Shown piece by piece: positions 8,122 to 17,574 of a stretch of 64,000 bases of DNA. The notes below the pieces were generated by a model. The model saw only the letters and a list, made by a program, of their open reading frames with translations, had not been told where the DNA came from and searched no databases. This stretch comes from Fibrisoma limi BUZ 3 (GTDB lineage Bacteria > Bacteroidota > Bacteroidia > Cytophagales > Spirosomataceae): NCBI RefSeq assembly GCF_000296815.2, contig NZ_CAIT01000003.1, positions 34,671 to 98,670 of the forward strand. The letters run 5' to 3'. How positions within the stretch are numbered: the stretch's first letter is position 1; each line of letters begins with the position of its first letter. The translations under genes and the position numbers were made by a program.

Positions 8122-9048
8122 TCAGGTGTTGAGATATCCTCTTACTTGCTGTAAATCCCGCTTCAAAGCTGCTTTGACTACGTCCGGCGAGATGCTCAAC
8201 TGCCGTGCGCCGTTTTCGGCCCCGCCCAGGGAATACTCAGCGTGGAGCGAGATAGGTACCGATACGTTCAGTTGGTTGAGGGTTTTAAAATAAGCTGGCC
8301 AGTTCACCACGCCTTCGCCCAGTGGGCAGCTTTGATGTTCGGTTGTTCGGCCTTTCATTTCCCAGCGGAAATCTTTGGCGTTGATGGTAAAGAAGCGCGG
8401 AGCCAGCATTCGTAACCCAGCTTCCCACGAGCTATGCCCTTCAATCATGGCGTGGAAGACGTCGTACTGTGACCCTACCCATTGCGGAGATACACCGTCC
8501 AGTAGCCAGGCCAGGTCCCAGACTGGTCCGCCTACGTAGCCCCGACCCGAGTGATTCTGGTAGCTGGCCCGGATACCGATGCGTTCGTTCAAAGCCGCCA
8601 GCCCGCTCAGGTGTCGTTTGAACTCGTCCAACTGCGGTTGAATCGGGCGGTTGAGATCGTAGCGGTAGTAGCCCATACGGTAGTGCTGAACACCGTGCTC
8701 TTTAGCAATGGACAATACTCGTTCGGCGGTAGCATCGGCGCGGTTGATGTCCGTGGCCATCATCGGCACCTGCAGCCCAGCGGACTGAATGGCCTTGATC
8801 GCTTTCGGCAAGTCTGTCGTGACGCGGTCCGGCAGCACATGGCCGTTGTTACGAACGGTAAGATCAAGGCCGCCGAAGCCCAGCTCAGCCGTGGTCGTTG
8901 CTAATTGGGCATAGTCTGGCAACCACTGCAAATGCTTGGAGAACAAACAGATTAGTGGTTTAGCGGCTGGCGCGGCTACTGACCGAAAGGCGGTGGCTAC
9001 GCCTGAGGCAACAGTAAACTGGAGAAACTGACGGCGGCTGACGGGCAT
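8122..9048 (-). CDS. Exported sugar-phosphate isomerase/epimerase-like protein
   Basis: 308 residues from MPVSRRQFLQFTVASG, which is a twin-arginine signal (SRRQFLQ). The rest reads as an AP-endonuclease-2-type TIM barrel (xylose isomerase-like): LGFGGLDLTVRNNGH, VPMMATDINRADATAERVL, YQNHSGRGYVGG, QYDVFHAMIEG, and a late INAKDFRWE and LHAEYSLGG that carry likely metal ligands (Glu, Asp, His, Glu). Periplasmic sugar-acting enzyme, substrate unknown. It sits in a minus-strand row with a Gfo/Idh/MocA oxidoreductase, a frequent partnership in carbohydrate or inositol catabolism. Confidence 0.85.
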   Translation of the reverse strand: MPVSRRQFLQFTVASGVATAFRSVAAPAAKPLICLFSKHLQWLPDYAQLATTTAELGFGGLDLTVRNNGHVLPDRVTTDLPKAIKAIQSAGLQVPMMATDINRADATAERVLSIAKEHGVQHYRMGYYRYDLNRPIQPQLDEFKRHLSGLAALNERIGIRASYQNHSGRGYVGGPVWDLAWLLDGVSPQWVGSQYDVFHAMIEGHSSWEAGLRMLAPRFFTINAKDFRWEMKGRTTEHQSCPLGEGVVNWPAYFKTLNQLNVSVPISLHAEYSLGGAENGARQLSISPDVVKAALKRDLQQVRGYLNT

Positions 9049-9175
9049 ACGGGTGTACCAGGTGGTATATGCGCAAAAAGCTATAACCAACCCGGAATCT
9101 ACCGTAGCAGCCGCCACCGACACACTTAAAACCAGGGCGTTCTTATGAAATCAGTAGCGGCTATCAGGCTCTCGC

Positions 9176-10567
9176 CTATTGCATCTCCGGCTTATCCCCT
9201 CGGAACGCATCTTTTTTGGTTATCTCTGCCAGCTTGACCGGCCGACCTTCCCGCGCCGATTGATAGATGGCTTCCATGATTTTGTGATCCTGCAACCCTT
9301 CCTCACCGGGCGTAAAGGGCGTTTTGTTCTGCATAATGCAGTCTGAGAAGTGGTCAATCTCAGAGGCAAACTGGTTCTTTTCAGCGATTTTGGGTGATTC
9401 CTTGTGCTCTACCTTTCCTTCGGCGTACGAAATCTCCGGTTGCAGACCATTGTAGGCAAAGGCCGGGTCGAGGCCCATCCAGCCCTGTTCGGCCATGACA
9501 CGATACCGGCGGGTTTCATGAACGCCATAGTTTGTGCCGCAGTTGGCGATAACACCGCTCGGGAAACGCATCTGCCAGCTTACCATTTCCTCAACTTCCC
9601 GGAAGCGCGGGTCGCCGGGCGTACTATACTGGTAGCCGAACACCTCCGTAGGTTCTTCGCCCAGCAGGTAGCGGATGGTGTTGAGACAGTACAGGCCAAT
9701 ATCGGGAAGCGCCCCTCCGCCAGCCAGGGCTTTGATGTGTCGCCAGTGCTGCGGATTGGCCGAATTTTGGACGTTGAAGGCTTCAATGAATTTGGTCGTG
9801 CCGAATCGCTTCGATTGAATCATTTCGCGGATCATCCGGTTGTTTGGCTCGTACTGAATACGGTAGGCGACCATCAGCTTGCGGTTAGCTTTTCGACACG
9901 CACCAATCATGGCCTGGCACTCCGCCGACGTATTAGCCATCGGTTTTTCGCACAGGATATGCTTACCGGCCTGCGCCCCCCGGATGGTGTACTCGGCGTG
10001 CATGCCGTTGGGAAGCACGATGTAGATAGCCTGCACCTCCGGATTGTCTTTCAGGCGGTCGTACTGCTCGTAGCTGTACAGGTTTGACGGCTTGATGCCG
10101 TATTGCTGCGCTACCTTCTGGAGTTTATCCTGGCTGCCACTCACCAGCGCCACCACCTTCGATTTCTTGCACTCACTGAAAGCGGGCAGCAGTTCTTCGA
10201 GGGTGAGGTGACCCAGTCCCACGAGGGCGTAGCCAATGCGTTGGTCGGGTGGGGTAGGAGAAGGCGTAGGACCGGATTCGCGTTCGGTGTCGGCTTTCCA
10301 AGCTTCCAGCTTGATCGGTTCCGTTACTTTTTCGGGTACCTTGGCCGGGGGCGACTGAGCCGGGAGTTTCGGTACGTTGCCGCTCGATGAGGTGTACGTT
10401 CCCGCCGAGCCCATGCTGTTCTGGCTGGTTTTGCAGGAAGCGGCCAGTCCACCGGCTACCCCCACGGCCAGGCTCCGCCCGGCGAAGGATAAAAATTCTT
10501 TACGCGACACACCGGTTTCTGTCGGTTTGTCGAGCAGCAGTTTAACGAGGTGATCAATGTTTTTCAT
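9176..10567 (-). CDS. Exported Gfo/Idh/MocA-family oxidoreductase
   Basis: 463 residues from MKNIDHLVKLLLDKP. An N-terminal region holds a Tat-like stretch (SRKEFLSFAGRSLAVGVAGGLAASCK) and a Pro/Ser linker. Then comes a Rossmann domain (RIGYALVGLGHLTLEELLPAF) with the family's catalytic-type segment EKPMANTSAEC, and a C-terminal alpha/beta dehydrogenase domain (HWRHIKALAGGGALPDIGLYCLN). It is probably an NAD(P)-dependent sugar dehydrogenase or glycosidase-like enzyme in the periplasm with a tightly bound cofactor, as in glucose-fructose oxidoreductase. Upstream lies a long inverted repeat (10580-10668). Confidence 0.9.
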   Translation of the reverse strand: MKNIDHLVKLLLDKPTETGVSRKEFLSFAGRSLAVGVAGGLAASCKTSQNSMGSAGTYTSSSGNVPKLPAQSPPAKVPEKVTEPIKLEAWKADTERESGPTPSPTPPDQRIGYALVGLGHLTLEELLPAFSECKKSKVVALVSGSQDKLQKVAQQYGIKPSNLYSYEQYDRLKDNPEVQAIYIVLPNGMHAEYTIRGAQAGKHILCEKPMANTSAECQAMIGACRKANRKLMVAYRIQYEPNNRMIREMIQSKRFGTTKFIEAFNVQNSANPQHWRHIKALAGGGALPDIGLYCLNTIRYLLGEEPTEVFGYQYSTPGDPRFREVEEMVSWQMRFPSGVIANCGTNYGVHETRRYRVMAEQGWMGLDPAFAYNGLQPEISYAEGKVEHKESPKIAEKNQFASEIDHFSDCIMQNKTPFTPGEEGLQDHKIMEAIYQSAREGRPVKLAEITKKDAFRGDKPEMQ

Positions 10568-10579
10568 AACGTCCAGACA

Positions 10580-10668
10580 GGGATTTATCTGATTAAATGA
10601 ATTAGCCTGATTTTGTTTAAAGTGCGGCAAAGCAAAATCAGGTAAGTTAGTCTAATCAGATAAATCCG
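10580..10668. repeat. Long imperfect inverted repeat, AT-rich
   Basis: Arms of 36 bases at 10580-10615 and 10633-10668 match at most positions (GGATTTATCTGATTA on one side, TAATCAGATAAATCC on the other) with a 17-base loop. The arms are built from repeating words of the GATTA/CTGATT type. It sits between the NIPSNAP stop and the start of the oxidoreductase gene, so it may act as a transcript-end structure for the NIPSNAP gene. Confidence 0.85.
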
Positions 10669-10692
10669 GCTGGGCGTCCCAGCGATCCAGAC

Positions 10693-11481
10693 TTATTTAA
10701 TGGGCGAATAATCCGTCGGTTTCATGTACACCGACTCGACTTTCACCGTCAGCGGGCCGTTCTTTTCCGATTCTTCCTTGGCCTTTACCCACTTGGGGTC
10801 TTTGCGGAACTCATCGAAGTGCTGCTTGCCGGCCGCTTCACTTGGGTGGGCCAGGATATATACCAGTTTGGGCTGTGTGCTGGGGTCTTTCTCCACCGTT
10901 GTCCAGTAGCCAATATGCTCCATACCGTGTTTGCTGAACAGCTTGATGGTATGGTTGCGGAAGCGGTCGATCAGGTTGTTCAGGTTACCGGGCGTGGCGG
11001 TGTACGTACGCAGTTCAAAAATCCGCTCGGGCGACTTCGCCTGAGTTTTGATAGCCGGTGAAATGTCAGACTCGTTCATGAAAATCTGGTCGACACGCTC
11101 CACAATTTTACCGTTGGCCTCCGTTTTGGCCACTACGGCTTTCCATTCCGGGTCGCTGCCGAACGCTTTCCACGACGCGTCGCGGGCAGCCCGGTCAGGG
11201 TAGGAGAGGATATAAACCAGTTCTTTGCGGCTCGTGTCGGTTGGGGTCCAGTAGCCGATGTTGGTCATGCCGTGCTTTTCGAACAGCTTGGTTGTGTACT
11301 GCCGGAAGCGGTCAACGATGGCTGCGTAGTTACCGGGCGTTGGGTAGTAAATCCGCATTTCATAGAGTCGGTCGCTGGGTTTTTTCGGCTTTTTGGGCGT
11401 GGAGGCAGCCAACGCGGTAATGGTCGACACGGCTAATAAAGATAATAAACTCAGAAAAAACGTCAGGTTGCCTTTCTTCAT
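10693..11481 (-). CDS. Secreted protein with two NIPSNAP domains
   Basis: 262 residues with a signal peptide (MKKGNLTFFLSLLSLLAVSTITALAA). Two tandem NIPSNAP-type ferredoxin-like domains are visible. The first begins at RLYEMRIYYPTPGNYAAI and the second at RIFELRTYTATPGNLNNL; each has a KHGM-(T/E)-(N/H)-IGYW motif and a (V/L)VYIL(S/A) strand. Function of bacterial secreted NIPSNAP proteins is not established. It stands next to the periplasmic oxidoreductase and may be cotranscribed with it, although the long inverted repeat lies between them. Confidence 0.9.
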   Translation of the reverse strand: MKKGNLTFFLSLLSLLAVSTITALAASTPKKPKKPSDRLYEMRIYYPTPGNYAAIVDRFRQYTTKLFEKHGMTNIGYWTPTDTSRKELVYILSYPDRAARDASWKAFGSDPEWKAVVAKTEANGKIVERVDQIFMNESDISPAIKTQAKSPERIFELRTYTATPGNLNNLIDRFRNHTIKLFSKHGMEHIGYWTTVEKDPSTQPKLVYILAHPSEAAGKQHFDEFRKDPKWVKAKEESEKNGPLTVKVESVYMKPTDYSPIK

Positions 11482-11526
11482 GGTTTTATTGAGAGGGTTT
11501 TAAATAAGTTGCAAAATAGAGATGGT

Positions 11527-12204
11527 ATGACTCGAAAAAAACTGCCGGAGCTGGCCTTAATTTTCGATATGGACGGTACGTTGATCGACAGCAATCCAAC
11601 GCATAAAGAAGCCTACCGGCAATTCTTTACCCGTTTTGATATCAATTTGACCGACGACGATTTTGAGCAGCATATCGCCGGACGTTCAAACCCCGACATT
11701 CTGAAGCATTTTTTGGGAGATGACCTGAGCCCTCAAAAAATTACGGCTCTGAAGCAGCAGAAGGAGTCGTTGTTTCAGGAATTATTCGAATCGAAGATCA
11801 AGCCAATTCGCGGCCTGCTTCCTTTTCTGAAGCAGGTGAAAGACGCCGGTCTGCTAACCGCGCTGGCTACGTCGGCCCCGATGATGAACGTTCGTTTCTT
11901 ATTCCAGCACGTACCGATTGAAGCGTATTTCGACAAAATTGTCTGCGACCGCGACGTAACGGATGGCAAACCAGACCCAGCTATTTTCCAGGTGGCAGCC
12001 CGCAAGTTGAAGGCTGATCCGGCCCGGTGCATCGTGTTCGAAGATTCGCAGGCGGGGGTTGAATCCGCCCGGGCCGCTGGTATGCGGGTAGTGGCGCTGA
12101 CAACCAACGGCCAGGAGAAGGATACCCGCCACGCTGATCTGGTTATCGATACCTACAGCGAGATTACCGTAGCCAAGTTGCAGAAGCTGATGAGTGAAGA
12201 ATGA
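11527..12204 (+). CDS. HAD-superfamily hydrolase, beta-phosphoglucomutase-like
   Basis: 225 residues from the ATG at 11527. HAD motif I DMDGTLIDSN (nucleophile Asp14, general acid/base Asp16), a C1 helical cap (residues about 25-90), motif II ATSAP, motif III Lys in DGKPDPAIF, and motif IV FEDSQAGVESARAAGM. This layout is that of the beta-phosphoglucomutase/phosphatase subgroup. Cytosolic phosphosugar phosphatase or mutase; substrate not deducible. Stands alone, divergent from the NIPSNAP gene. Confidence 0.9.
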   Translation: MTRKKLPELALIFDMDGTLIDSNPTHKEAYRQFFTRFDINLTDDDFEQHIAGRSNPDILKHFLGDDLSPQKITALKQQKESLFQELFESKIKPIRGLLPFLKQVKDAGLLTALATSAPMMNVRFLFQHVPIEAYFDKIVCDRDVTDGKPDPAIFQVAARKLKADPARCIVFEDSQAGVESARAAGMRVVALTTNGQEKDTRHADLVIDTYSEITVAKLQKLMSEE

Positions 12205-12345
12205 GTCAGATGAGATTGATCGGCGAATTGGAATAATATCAAAATAAACAAAGATTATTTTGTACTTTATATAAATAGGAGAAACTTCACTTGTGAAACG
12301 TGATTGTCATGTTATTTTTGTTGACTACCCTCTCGATTACTGCTT

Positions 12346-13308
12346 ATGTTGAGCCGTGTTGCTAATTCAGTTTACTGGATGCATCGCTACGTGGAACGGG
12401 CCGAAAATTATGCCCGGTTCATGAGCGTTAATTTTAACCTGGCCCTTGATCTGCCCCCCAACGTTGACCAGCAGTGGGAACCGTTGCTCATCGCTACCGC
12501 CGATAACTACCTTTTCTACCAATTCTACGCTGAGCCGACCCCCGAGAACGTGATTGAGTTCATGACGTTCGACAAGCGTAATCCGAATTCGATCGTATCG
12601 TGTCTGAGCAATGCGCGTGAAAACGCCCGTACGATTCGCGAGGTGATTTCGAAAGAGATGTGGGAGCACCTGAATCAGTTCTACCTGATGGTGCGCGATA
12701 CGGGGCCGCATCAGGACTGGAGCCAGAACCGCACGCAGAGCTTTTTCACCGACATCCGAAACGGTACGCAGTTGCTGTATGGGATCATCGACGCAACCAT
12801 CACGCGCAACGAAGCCTGGCATTTCGGGCGGATGGGGCGCTTCCTGGAGCGGGCCGATAAAACGTCGCGGTTCCTCGACGTAAAGTATTTCACCTTAATG
12901 CCGGAAGCGGATTCGGTGGGGTCGACCATCGACCTGATGATCTGGTCGGCCGTACTGAAGTCGGTGAGTGCCTACAACATGCACCGCCAGCAGTACCGGA
13001 CGCTGACACCCTCCAACATTGTGGAGTTCCTGATTCTGGACAAGATGTTCCCGCGGGCGGTGTTTCACTGCATCCGGCAGGCCGAGCTTTCTCTCTACGA
13101 AATCTCGGGCAACAACATCAGCCACGGCTTCGGGAACATTGCCGAACGAATGCTCAGTAAACTCCGCACGGAGATTGAGTTCACCGAACCGGCCGACATC
13201 TTCAAAACGGGCCTGCACCAGTACCTCGACCGCTTTCAACTCCGTACGAACGAAGTAGGCGACGCCATTTTCGAAACGTACTTCGATCTGAAAGCAGTGG
13301 AAGCGTGA
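12346..13308 (+). CDS. Alpha-E domain protein (DUF403)
   Basis: 320 residues. N-terminus MLSRVANSVYWMHRYVERAENYARF is the hallmark of the alpha-E family. The protein is all-helical with repeated ERAD/RAE helices (GRFLERADKTSRFLDVKYF). In other bacteria it is encoded beside a circularly permuted ATP-grasp protein and a transglutaminase, a cluster proposed to make or handle a peptide tag; neither partner is in this window. Function here unknown. Its stop codon overlaps the left arm of a word-repeat quasi-palindrome. Confidence 0.92.
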   Translation: MLSRVANSVYWMHRYVERAENYARFMSVNFNLALDLPPNVDQQWEPLLIATADNYLFYQFYAEPTPENVIEFMTFDKRNPNSIVSCLSNARENARTIREVISKEMWEHLNQFYLMVRDTGPHQDWSQNRTQSFFTDIRNGTQLLYGIIDATITRNEAWHFGRMGRFLERADKTSRFLDVKYFTLMPEADSVGSTIDLMIWSAVLKSVSAYNMHRQQYRTLTPSNIVEFLILDKMFPRAVFHCIRQAELSLYEISGNNISHGFGNIAERMLSKLRTEIEFTEPADIFKTGLHQYLDRFQLRTNEVGDAIFETYFDLKAVEA

Positions 13309-13404
13309 ATAAAGAGTGAATGAGTAGAGTCGGATCGCCGAAGCGGAGCGAAAATGGAATGTATCCGGCAAAATTCGCTCTTTCGCTCATTCACTCTTTC
13401 ATTC
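13307..13404. repeat. Word-repeat quasi-palindrome (GAGTGAAT type)
   Basis: Left arm 13307-13324 and right arm 13386-13404 are inverted copies (AAAGAGTGAATGAG against CTCATTCACTCTTT). They are built from iterated GAGTGAAT/GAGCGAAA words, with further inner pairing. It begins on the stop codon of the alpha-E gene and ends just before the convergent beta-barrel gene. Confidence 0.8.
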
Positions 13405-13417
13405 GTTTGCTCTTCGA

Positions 13418-14191
13418 TCAATAAAATATCGGTAACGTCAGGGCGATGTAGGGGAAACCGGTGCGGTTGCGGAACCGGTTGTTGTCTGCAACAACATCCC
13501 GGTTGTCGACAACCATCTCGGTTGTGAGCCACTGATAGCCCGCTTTGACGGCAAAACGCTGATTTATCCGAACACGGGCGTAGACCTCCGTTGCCAGCAT
13601 TCCGTAATCGTTGTCGCCCAGCAGCCGAAGGTTCCAGCGCTGGGCCCTGGCCCGCTGAAAAGCGTCGGGGCCCTGAAACGGTTTCTGGACCTCGCGGTTC
13701 AGGGAATCAACCGCCGTAAATGCTCCGGTCGATGATCGGTAGCGGCCCGTCCGGTAGCGTCGCAGCAACGTAATACCCAGCAGATCCGCACTGGCCCCCA
13801 CCTCCACAGGGCCAAAATTGAACTGAGCCCGCAAGCCGAGGTTGAACGACGTCATCGTGACGTAGTCGAACCGGACCGTGTCGATATTCTGTACAAGGAG
13901 GGATTTGCCCAGCGAGCCCAAACCGGCCTGACCCCGGGTTAGCCGGGCGGGGGCGGTGTAATAGTTCAGGTTATCGCCGTAGAAAGCGCCCAGTCGGCCG
14001 GTCCAGCCCAGCGAAAACAGCCGCTGATCGCCGAGGTTGATTAACTGGTAGTAAGTAATCGAAGGATTGTAATAATCATTTTTAATGGCAAGGCCCACAT
14101 CGAAGCCACCGCGAAGGCGACTGGCAACGGGCGATTGGGCGTATGAGTGAAGAGCGATGGTGGTTAAAAGCGCAACCAGAATTTTTCTCAT
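13418..14191 (-). CDS. Uncharacterised outer-membrane beta-barrel protein
   Basis: 257 residues with a signal peptide (MRKILVALLTTIALHSYAQS). The mature part is a series of amphipathic strands with many Tyr, Arg and Gly residues and ends in a hydrophobic strand finishing in Phe-Tyr (LTLPIFY), typical of outer-membrane barrels. I do not recognise a specific family. It is flanked by two quasi-palindromes and sits between the alpha-E gene and glgB, with no clear functional link. Confidence 0.7.
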   Translation of the reverse strand: MRKILVALLTTIALHSYAQSPVASRLRGGFDVGLAIKNDYYNPSITYYQLINLGDQRLFSLGWTGRLGAFYGDNLNYYTAPARLTRGQAGLGSLGKSLLVQNIDTVRFDYVTMTSFNLGLRAQFNFGPVEVGASADLLGITLLRRYRTGRYRSSTGAFTAVDSLNREVQKPFQGPDAFQRARAQRWNLRLLGDNDYGMLATEVYARVRINQRFAVKAGYQWLTTEMVVDNRDVVADNNRFRNRTGFPYIALTLPIFY

Positions 14192-14239
14192 GCAAACGTA
14201 TCAGGTCGTTCAGGCGGGCAAAGATAGGCAAATGGTTGA

Positions 14240-14315
14240 GTGGTTAATTGGTTGGCCTGAACAGCAGACGTCGAATATTATCGTAGCATCTGTTTCTGGA
14301 TCACCAATTAACCAC
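14240..14315. repeat. Word-repeat quasi-palindrome (GGTTAATTGGT type)
   Basis: Perfect 13-bp inverted arms GTGGTTAATTGGT at 14240-14252 and 14303-14315, within a stretch of GGTT/AATT words. It lies between the beta-barrel gene start and the glgB stop. Confidence 0.75.
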
Positions 14316-14327
14316 GTATTCAGTTCA

Positions 14328-16397
14328 TTAGGCGTTAATTTTCAGGACAACTGCCCCCAGAGGTGGTACGTTCAGACATAGGGACTGCGCCCGGCCGTGC
14401 CACTTTTCTGCTTCGGAAGCAATCGGATCTGCGTTGACAACGCCACTGCCGTAAAAATCCTGCCTATCACTGTTGAAGATTTCCTGATAGCTCCCCTCCG
14501 CTGGAACACCAATGCGGTAATTGGGGCGCGGAACCGGGGTCATATTCAGCACGATCAGCAGCGTATCTTCCGGACGTTCCCCTTTGCGGGCGTAGGTCAA
14601 TACACTGTTTGTGCGGTCAGTCGTATCGATCCATTCGAATCCTTCCGACGAAAAGTTTTTCTCGTAGAGTGCCGGTTCCGTGCGGTACAGGTGGTTGAGC
14701 GCCTTCACACAGGCCGCCACACCTTTGTGCGGAGCGTAGTCCAGCAGGTGCCAGTCCAGACTAACGTCGTATTTCCACTCGCGGGTCTGGCCGAACTCCC
14801 CTCCCATGAAGAGCAGTTTGGTGCCCGAGTGGGTGAACATATAACTGAACAGCAGCCGCAGATTCGCAAACTGCTGCCATTCGTCGCCCGGCATTTTGTA
14901 CACCAGTGATTTCTTGCCATACACCACCTCATCGTGCGATAATGGCAGCATGAAGTTTTCGGTGAAAGCGTACACCGTACTGAACGTAAACTCGTCCTGG
15001 TGGTATTTGCGGAAAGCCGGATCGCGCTCGAAATACCGGAGGGTATCGTTCATCCAGCCCATCATCCACTTCATGCCAAAGCCCAGTCCGCCCGCAAATA
15101 CCGGCCGCGACACGCCCGGGAAGGCCGTCGATTCTTCGGCTACGGTTTGCGCGTCGGGGAATTCGCGGTAAACGGCCTGGTTTATTTCTTTGAACAGTGA
15201 AATGGTTTCCAGGTTCTCGCGGCCACCGAATACGTTCGGCTCCCACTCGCCGGCGTTCCGCGAATAGTCGAGGTACAGCATCGACGCTACGGCATCGACC
15301 CGCAACCCATCAGCGTGAAAGCGATCAAGCCAGAAGAGCGCATTCGACAGCAGGAACGAACGAACTTCGTTGCGGCCGTAGTTGAAAATATAGCTCTTCC
15401 AGTCGGGGTGGTAGCCTTTGCGCGGGTCGGGGTGTTCGTACAGGTGCGATCCGTCAAACTCGTACAGACCAGTGGCATCGCCGGGGAAGTGAGACGGCAC
15501 CCAGTCGAGATACACGCCAATGCCGGCCTGGTGCAGCCGCTCAATCAGGGTCATGAACTCCTGCGGGGTTCCAAACCGACTGCTGGGGGCGTAGTAGCCC
15601 GTGATCTGATAGCCCCACGACGGCGCGTATGGGTATTGCATGACCGGCATGAACTCGACGTGCGTGAAACCCATGTCTTTGACGTAGGGAACGAGCGCAT
15701 CGGCGATTTCGAGGTAGGTTAGTTCGCGGTCAGGGTCCGACGGGTCGCGTCGCCACGACGACAAATGGACTTCATAGACCGAAATCGGAGCGTTGAGGGC
15801 GTTCGTATTCCGGCGGTTTTCCATCCATTCCTGGTCGTTCCACTCGTACCAGGTATCCCACACGACCGAAGCCGTCTGCGGAGGCAACTCCCAGCGGTGG
15901 GCGTAGGGATCGCCTTTCTCGAGTTCGCGGCCGCTTTCGTGTACGATAAAATATTTGTACACTTCGCCCCGCCCAATGTGGGGTATGAAAATTTCCCAGA
16001 TGCCCGAACTGTCCCAGCGGACGTTCATGGCGTGCGTGCCACGATTCCAGCCGTTGAAGTTGCCGATTACCGATACAAACCTGGCTGCGGGTGCCCACAC
16101 GGCAAAATACGTTCCGATGACGCCGTTATGCTCCACCACATGACAGCCAAACTTCTCGTATAACCGGGTGTGTTTACCTTCCCGAAACAAATGGATGTCA
16201 AAATCGGTGAATCGCGAATACATCCCTGACTGCGTGGCCGGTTGCTCCAAAACCGCCGGCTCGGGCGTGGATTGGGCGTCGTGGACTATAGCCGCCTGAA
16301 CGGCTTCGTCGGCTGCCTTCAGCTTTCGGGCGCGACTGGCCGTTTTAGGATGCGTTAAGGTGGATACGTCGTTGGTTGCGGGTTTCTGTTTAGCCAT
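14328..16397 (-). CDS. glgB: 1,4-alpha-glucan branching enzyme
   Basis: 689 residues from MAKQKPATN (an upstream ATG at 16418 is possible). A disordered N-terminal tail of about 55 residues precedes a CBM48-like domain (TYFAVWAPAARFVSVIGNFNGW) and a GH13 barrel. The barrel has the nucleophile Asp in DGLRVDAVASMLY, the acid/base Glu in VAEEST, and the LPLSHDEVVYGK segment specific to branching enzymes. It makes alpha-1,6 branches in glycogen or in the linear glucan made by GlgE. maltokinase and glgE lie about 8 kb downstream, which suggests the GlgE route feeds this enzyme. Confidence 0.96.
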   Translation of the reverse strand: MAKQKPATNDVSTLTHPKTASRARKLKAADEAVQAAIVHDAQSTPEPAVLEQPATQSGMYSRFTDFDIHLFREGKHTRLYEKFGCHVVEHNGVIGTYFAVWAPAARFVSVIGNFNGWNRGTHAMNVRWDSSGIWEIFIPHIGRGEVYKYFIVHESGRELEKGDPYAHRWELPPQTASVVWDTWYEWNDQEWMENRRNTNALNAPISVYEVHLSSWRRDPSDPDRELTYLEIADALVPYVKDMGFTHVEFMPVMQYPYAPSWGYQITGYYAPSSRFGTPQEFMTLIERLHQAGIGVYLDWVPSHFPGDATGLYEFDGSHLYEHPDPRKGYHPDWKSYIFNYGRNEVRSFLLSNALFWLDRFHADGLRVDAVASMLYLDYSRNAGEWEPNVFGGRENLETISLFKEINQAVYREFPDAQTVAEESTAFPGVSRPVFAGGLGFGMKWMMGWMNDTLRYFERDPAFRKYHQDEFTFSTVYAFTENFMLPLSHDEVVYGKKSLVYKMPGDEWQQFANLRLLFSYMFTHSGTKLLFMGGEFGQTREWKYDVSLDWHLLDYAPHKGVAACVKALNHLYRTEPALYEKNFSSEGFEWIDTTDRTNSVLTYARKGERPEDTLLIVLNMTPVPRPNYRIGVPAEGSYQEIFNSDRQDFYGSGVVNADPIASEAEKWHGRAQSLCLNVPPLGAVVLKINA

Positions 16398-16649
16398 AAT
16401 GAAAGATGCTATCGGCAAAAATGTCCGGAAAAATAGTGAAAAACCTCTACCTATTGGATAACCCCCATTTTGAGTAAGCTGTTTACAAATTCGTAAGGAG
16501 CGGGCGGGCCATTAGCGGTTGGATAAGCGGGTTGATAACTGGCCTGACGTAGCTAAATGGCAGATACGGACGTAAAATCCACCGATAAAATAGCGACCTT
16601 TACGCCGGTTCAAGGCCAAACGAAACCTATGAACTTTTGTTGATACCCC

Positions 16650-17480
16650 ATGATCAGAATTGGACAGATGAATCGGTTGCGGGCGCTGCGGGAAACCAGC
16701 GTCGGTGTTTTTCTGGGCGACCGGGATGGTAACGACCTACTGTTACCCAACAAATACGTACCGGAAACGCTGGAGATCGACGACATGATCGACGTATTTG
16801 TGTACACCGATTCTGAAGATCGGCCCGTGGCGACAACGCGGCTGCCGTATGTGGAGCGTGATGAGTTTGGATTTCTGGAAGTTGTGGCCGTAACCAACTT
16901 CGGCGCGTTCCTCGACTGGGGCCTGGAAAAAGACCTGCTCGTACCGCTGAAAGAACAGCAGCTACCCATGAAGGTCGGGCAGCGGTACGTCGTGTTTCTC
17001 TACCTCGACCGGGACACGGGGCGGCTGGTGGCATCCAGCCGGATCAACTCCTTTCTCGACGACGATGCCTCTGACCTGGAAGCCGGGCAGGCGGTGGACC
17101 TGATGGTGTATGAGCGGACGGATCTGGGCTATAACGTAATTATCAACAATCGGTACCGGGGACTTTTGTACACCAACGAACTGTTCAAACGCGTAACGGT
17201 GGGCGACCGGCTGGAGGGCTACATCAAAACCATACGCCCCGACAAACGTGCCGACGTAACGCTGCAAAAGCCCGGCTATGAGGGTATTGAGCCGAATGCA
17301 CAGCTTATCCTGGATAAGCTGAAAGCAGCAGGCGGTTTCCTGCCCCTGAACGACGAAAGCGCACCCGAAGCGATTTATCGCACCCTCGAAATGAGCAAAA
17401 AAACGTTCAAGAAGGCGATTGGGTCGTTGTACCGTGAGCGGGCGATCCGGATTGAGCCGGATGGAATTCGGTTGGTTTGA
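16650..17480 (+). CDS. CvfB-like S1 RNA-binding protein
   Basis: 276 residues. N-terminal tandem S1-like domains (LRALRETSVGVFLGDRDGNDLLLP; VVAVTNFGAFLDWGLEKDLLVP; a third from VDLMVYERTDLGYNVIINN) and a C-terminal winged-helix (GGFLPLNDESAPEAIYRTLEMSKKTFK in shorter pieces). This is the CvfB/YitL layout, an RNA-binding regulator of virulence genes in Staphylococcus. The 3' end of this gene has a degenerate second copy at 19359-20706. Confidence 0.9.
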   Translation: MIRIGQMNRLRALRETSVGVFLGDRDGNDLLLPNKYVPETLEIDDMIDVFVYTDSEDRPVATTRLPYVERDEFGFLEVVAVTNFGAFLDWGLEKDLLVPLKEQQLPMKVGQRYVVFLYLDRDTGRLVASSRINSFLDDDASDLEAGQAVDLMVYERTDLGYNVIINNRYRGLLYTNELFKRVTVGDRLEGYIKTIRPDKRADVTLQKPGYEGIEPNAQLILDKLKAAGGFLPLNDESAPEAIYRTLEMSKKTFKKAIGSLYRERAIRIEPDGIRLV

Positions 17481-17574
17481 GGGAGAATAAGGGCTTACGA
17501 AAGAGAAAGTTTATCATTTATTGCTCTTAGGTTAACATAAACCAGATCATACAACTGGGCTGGGCTCTTGTGAC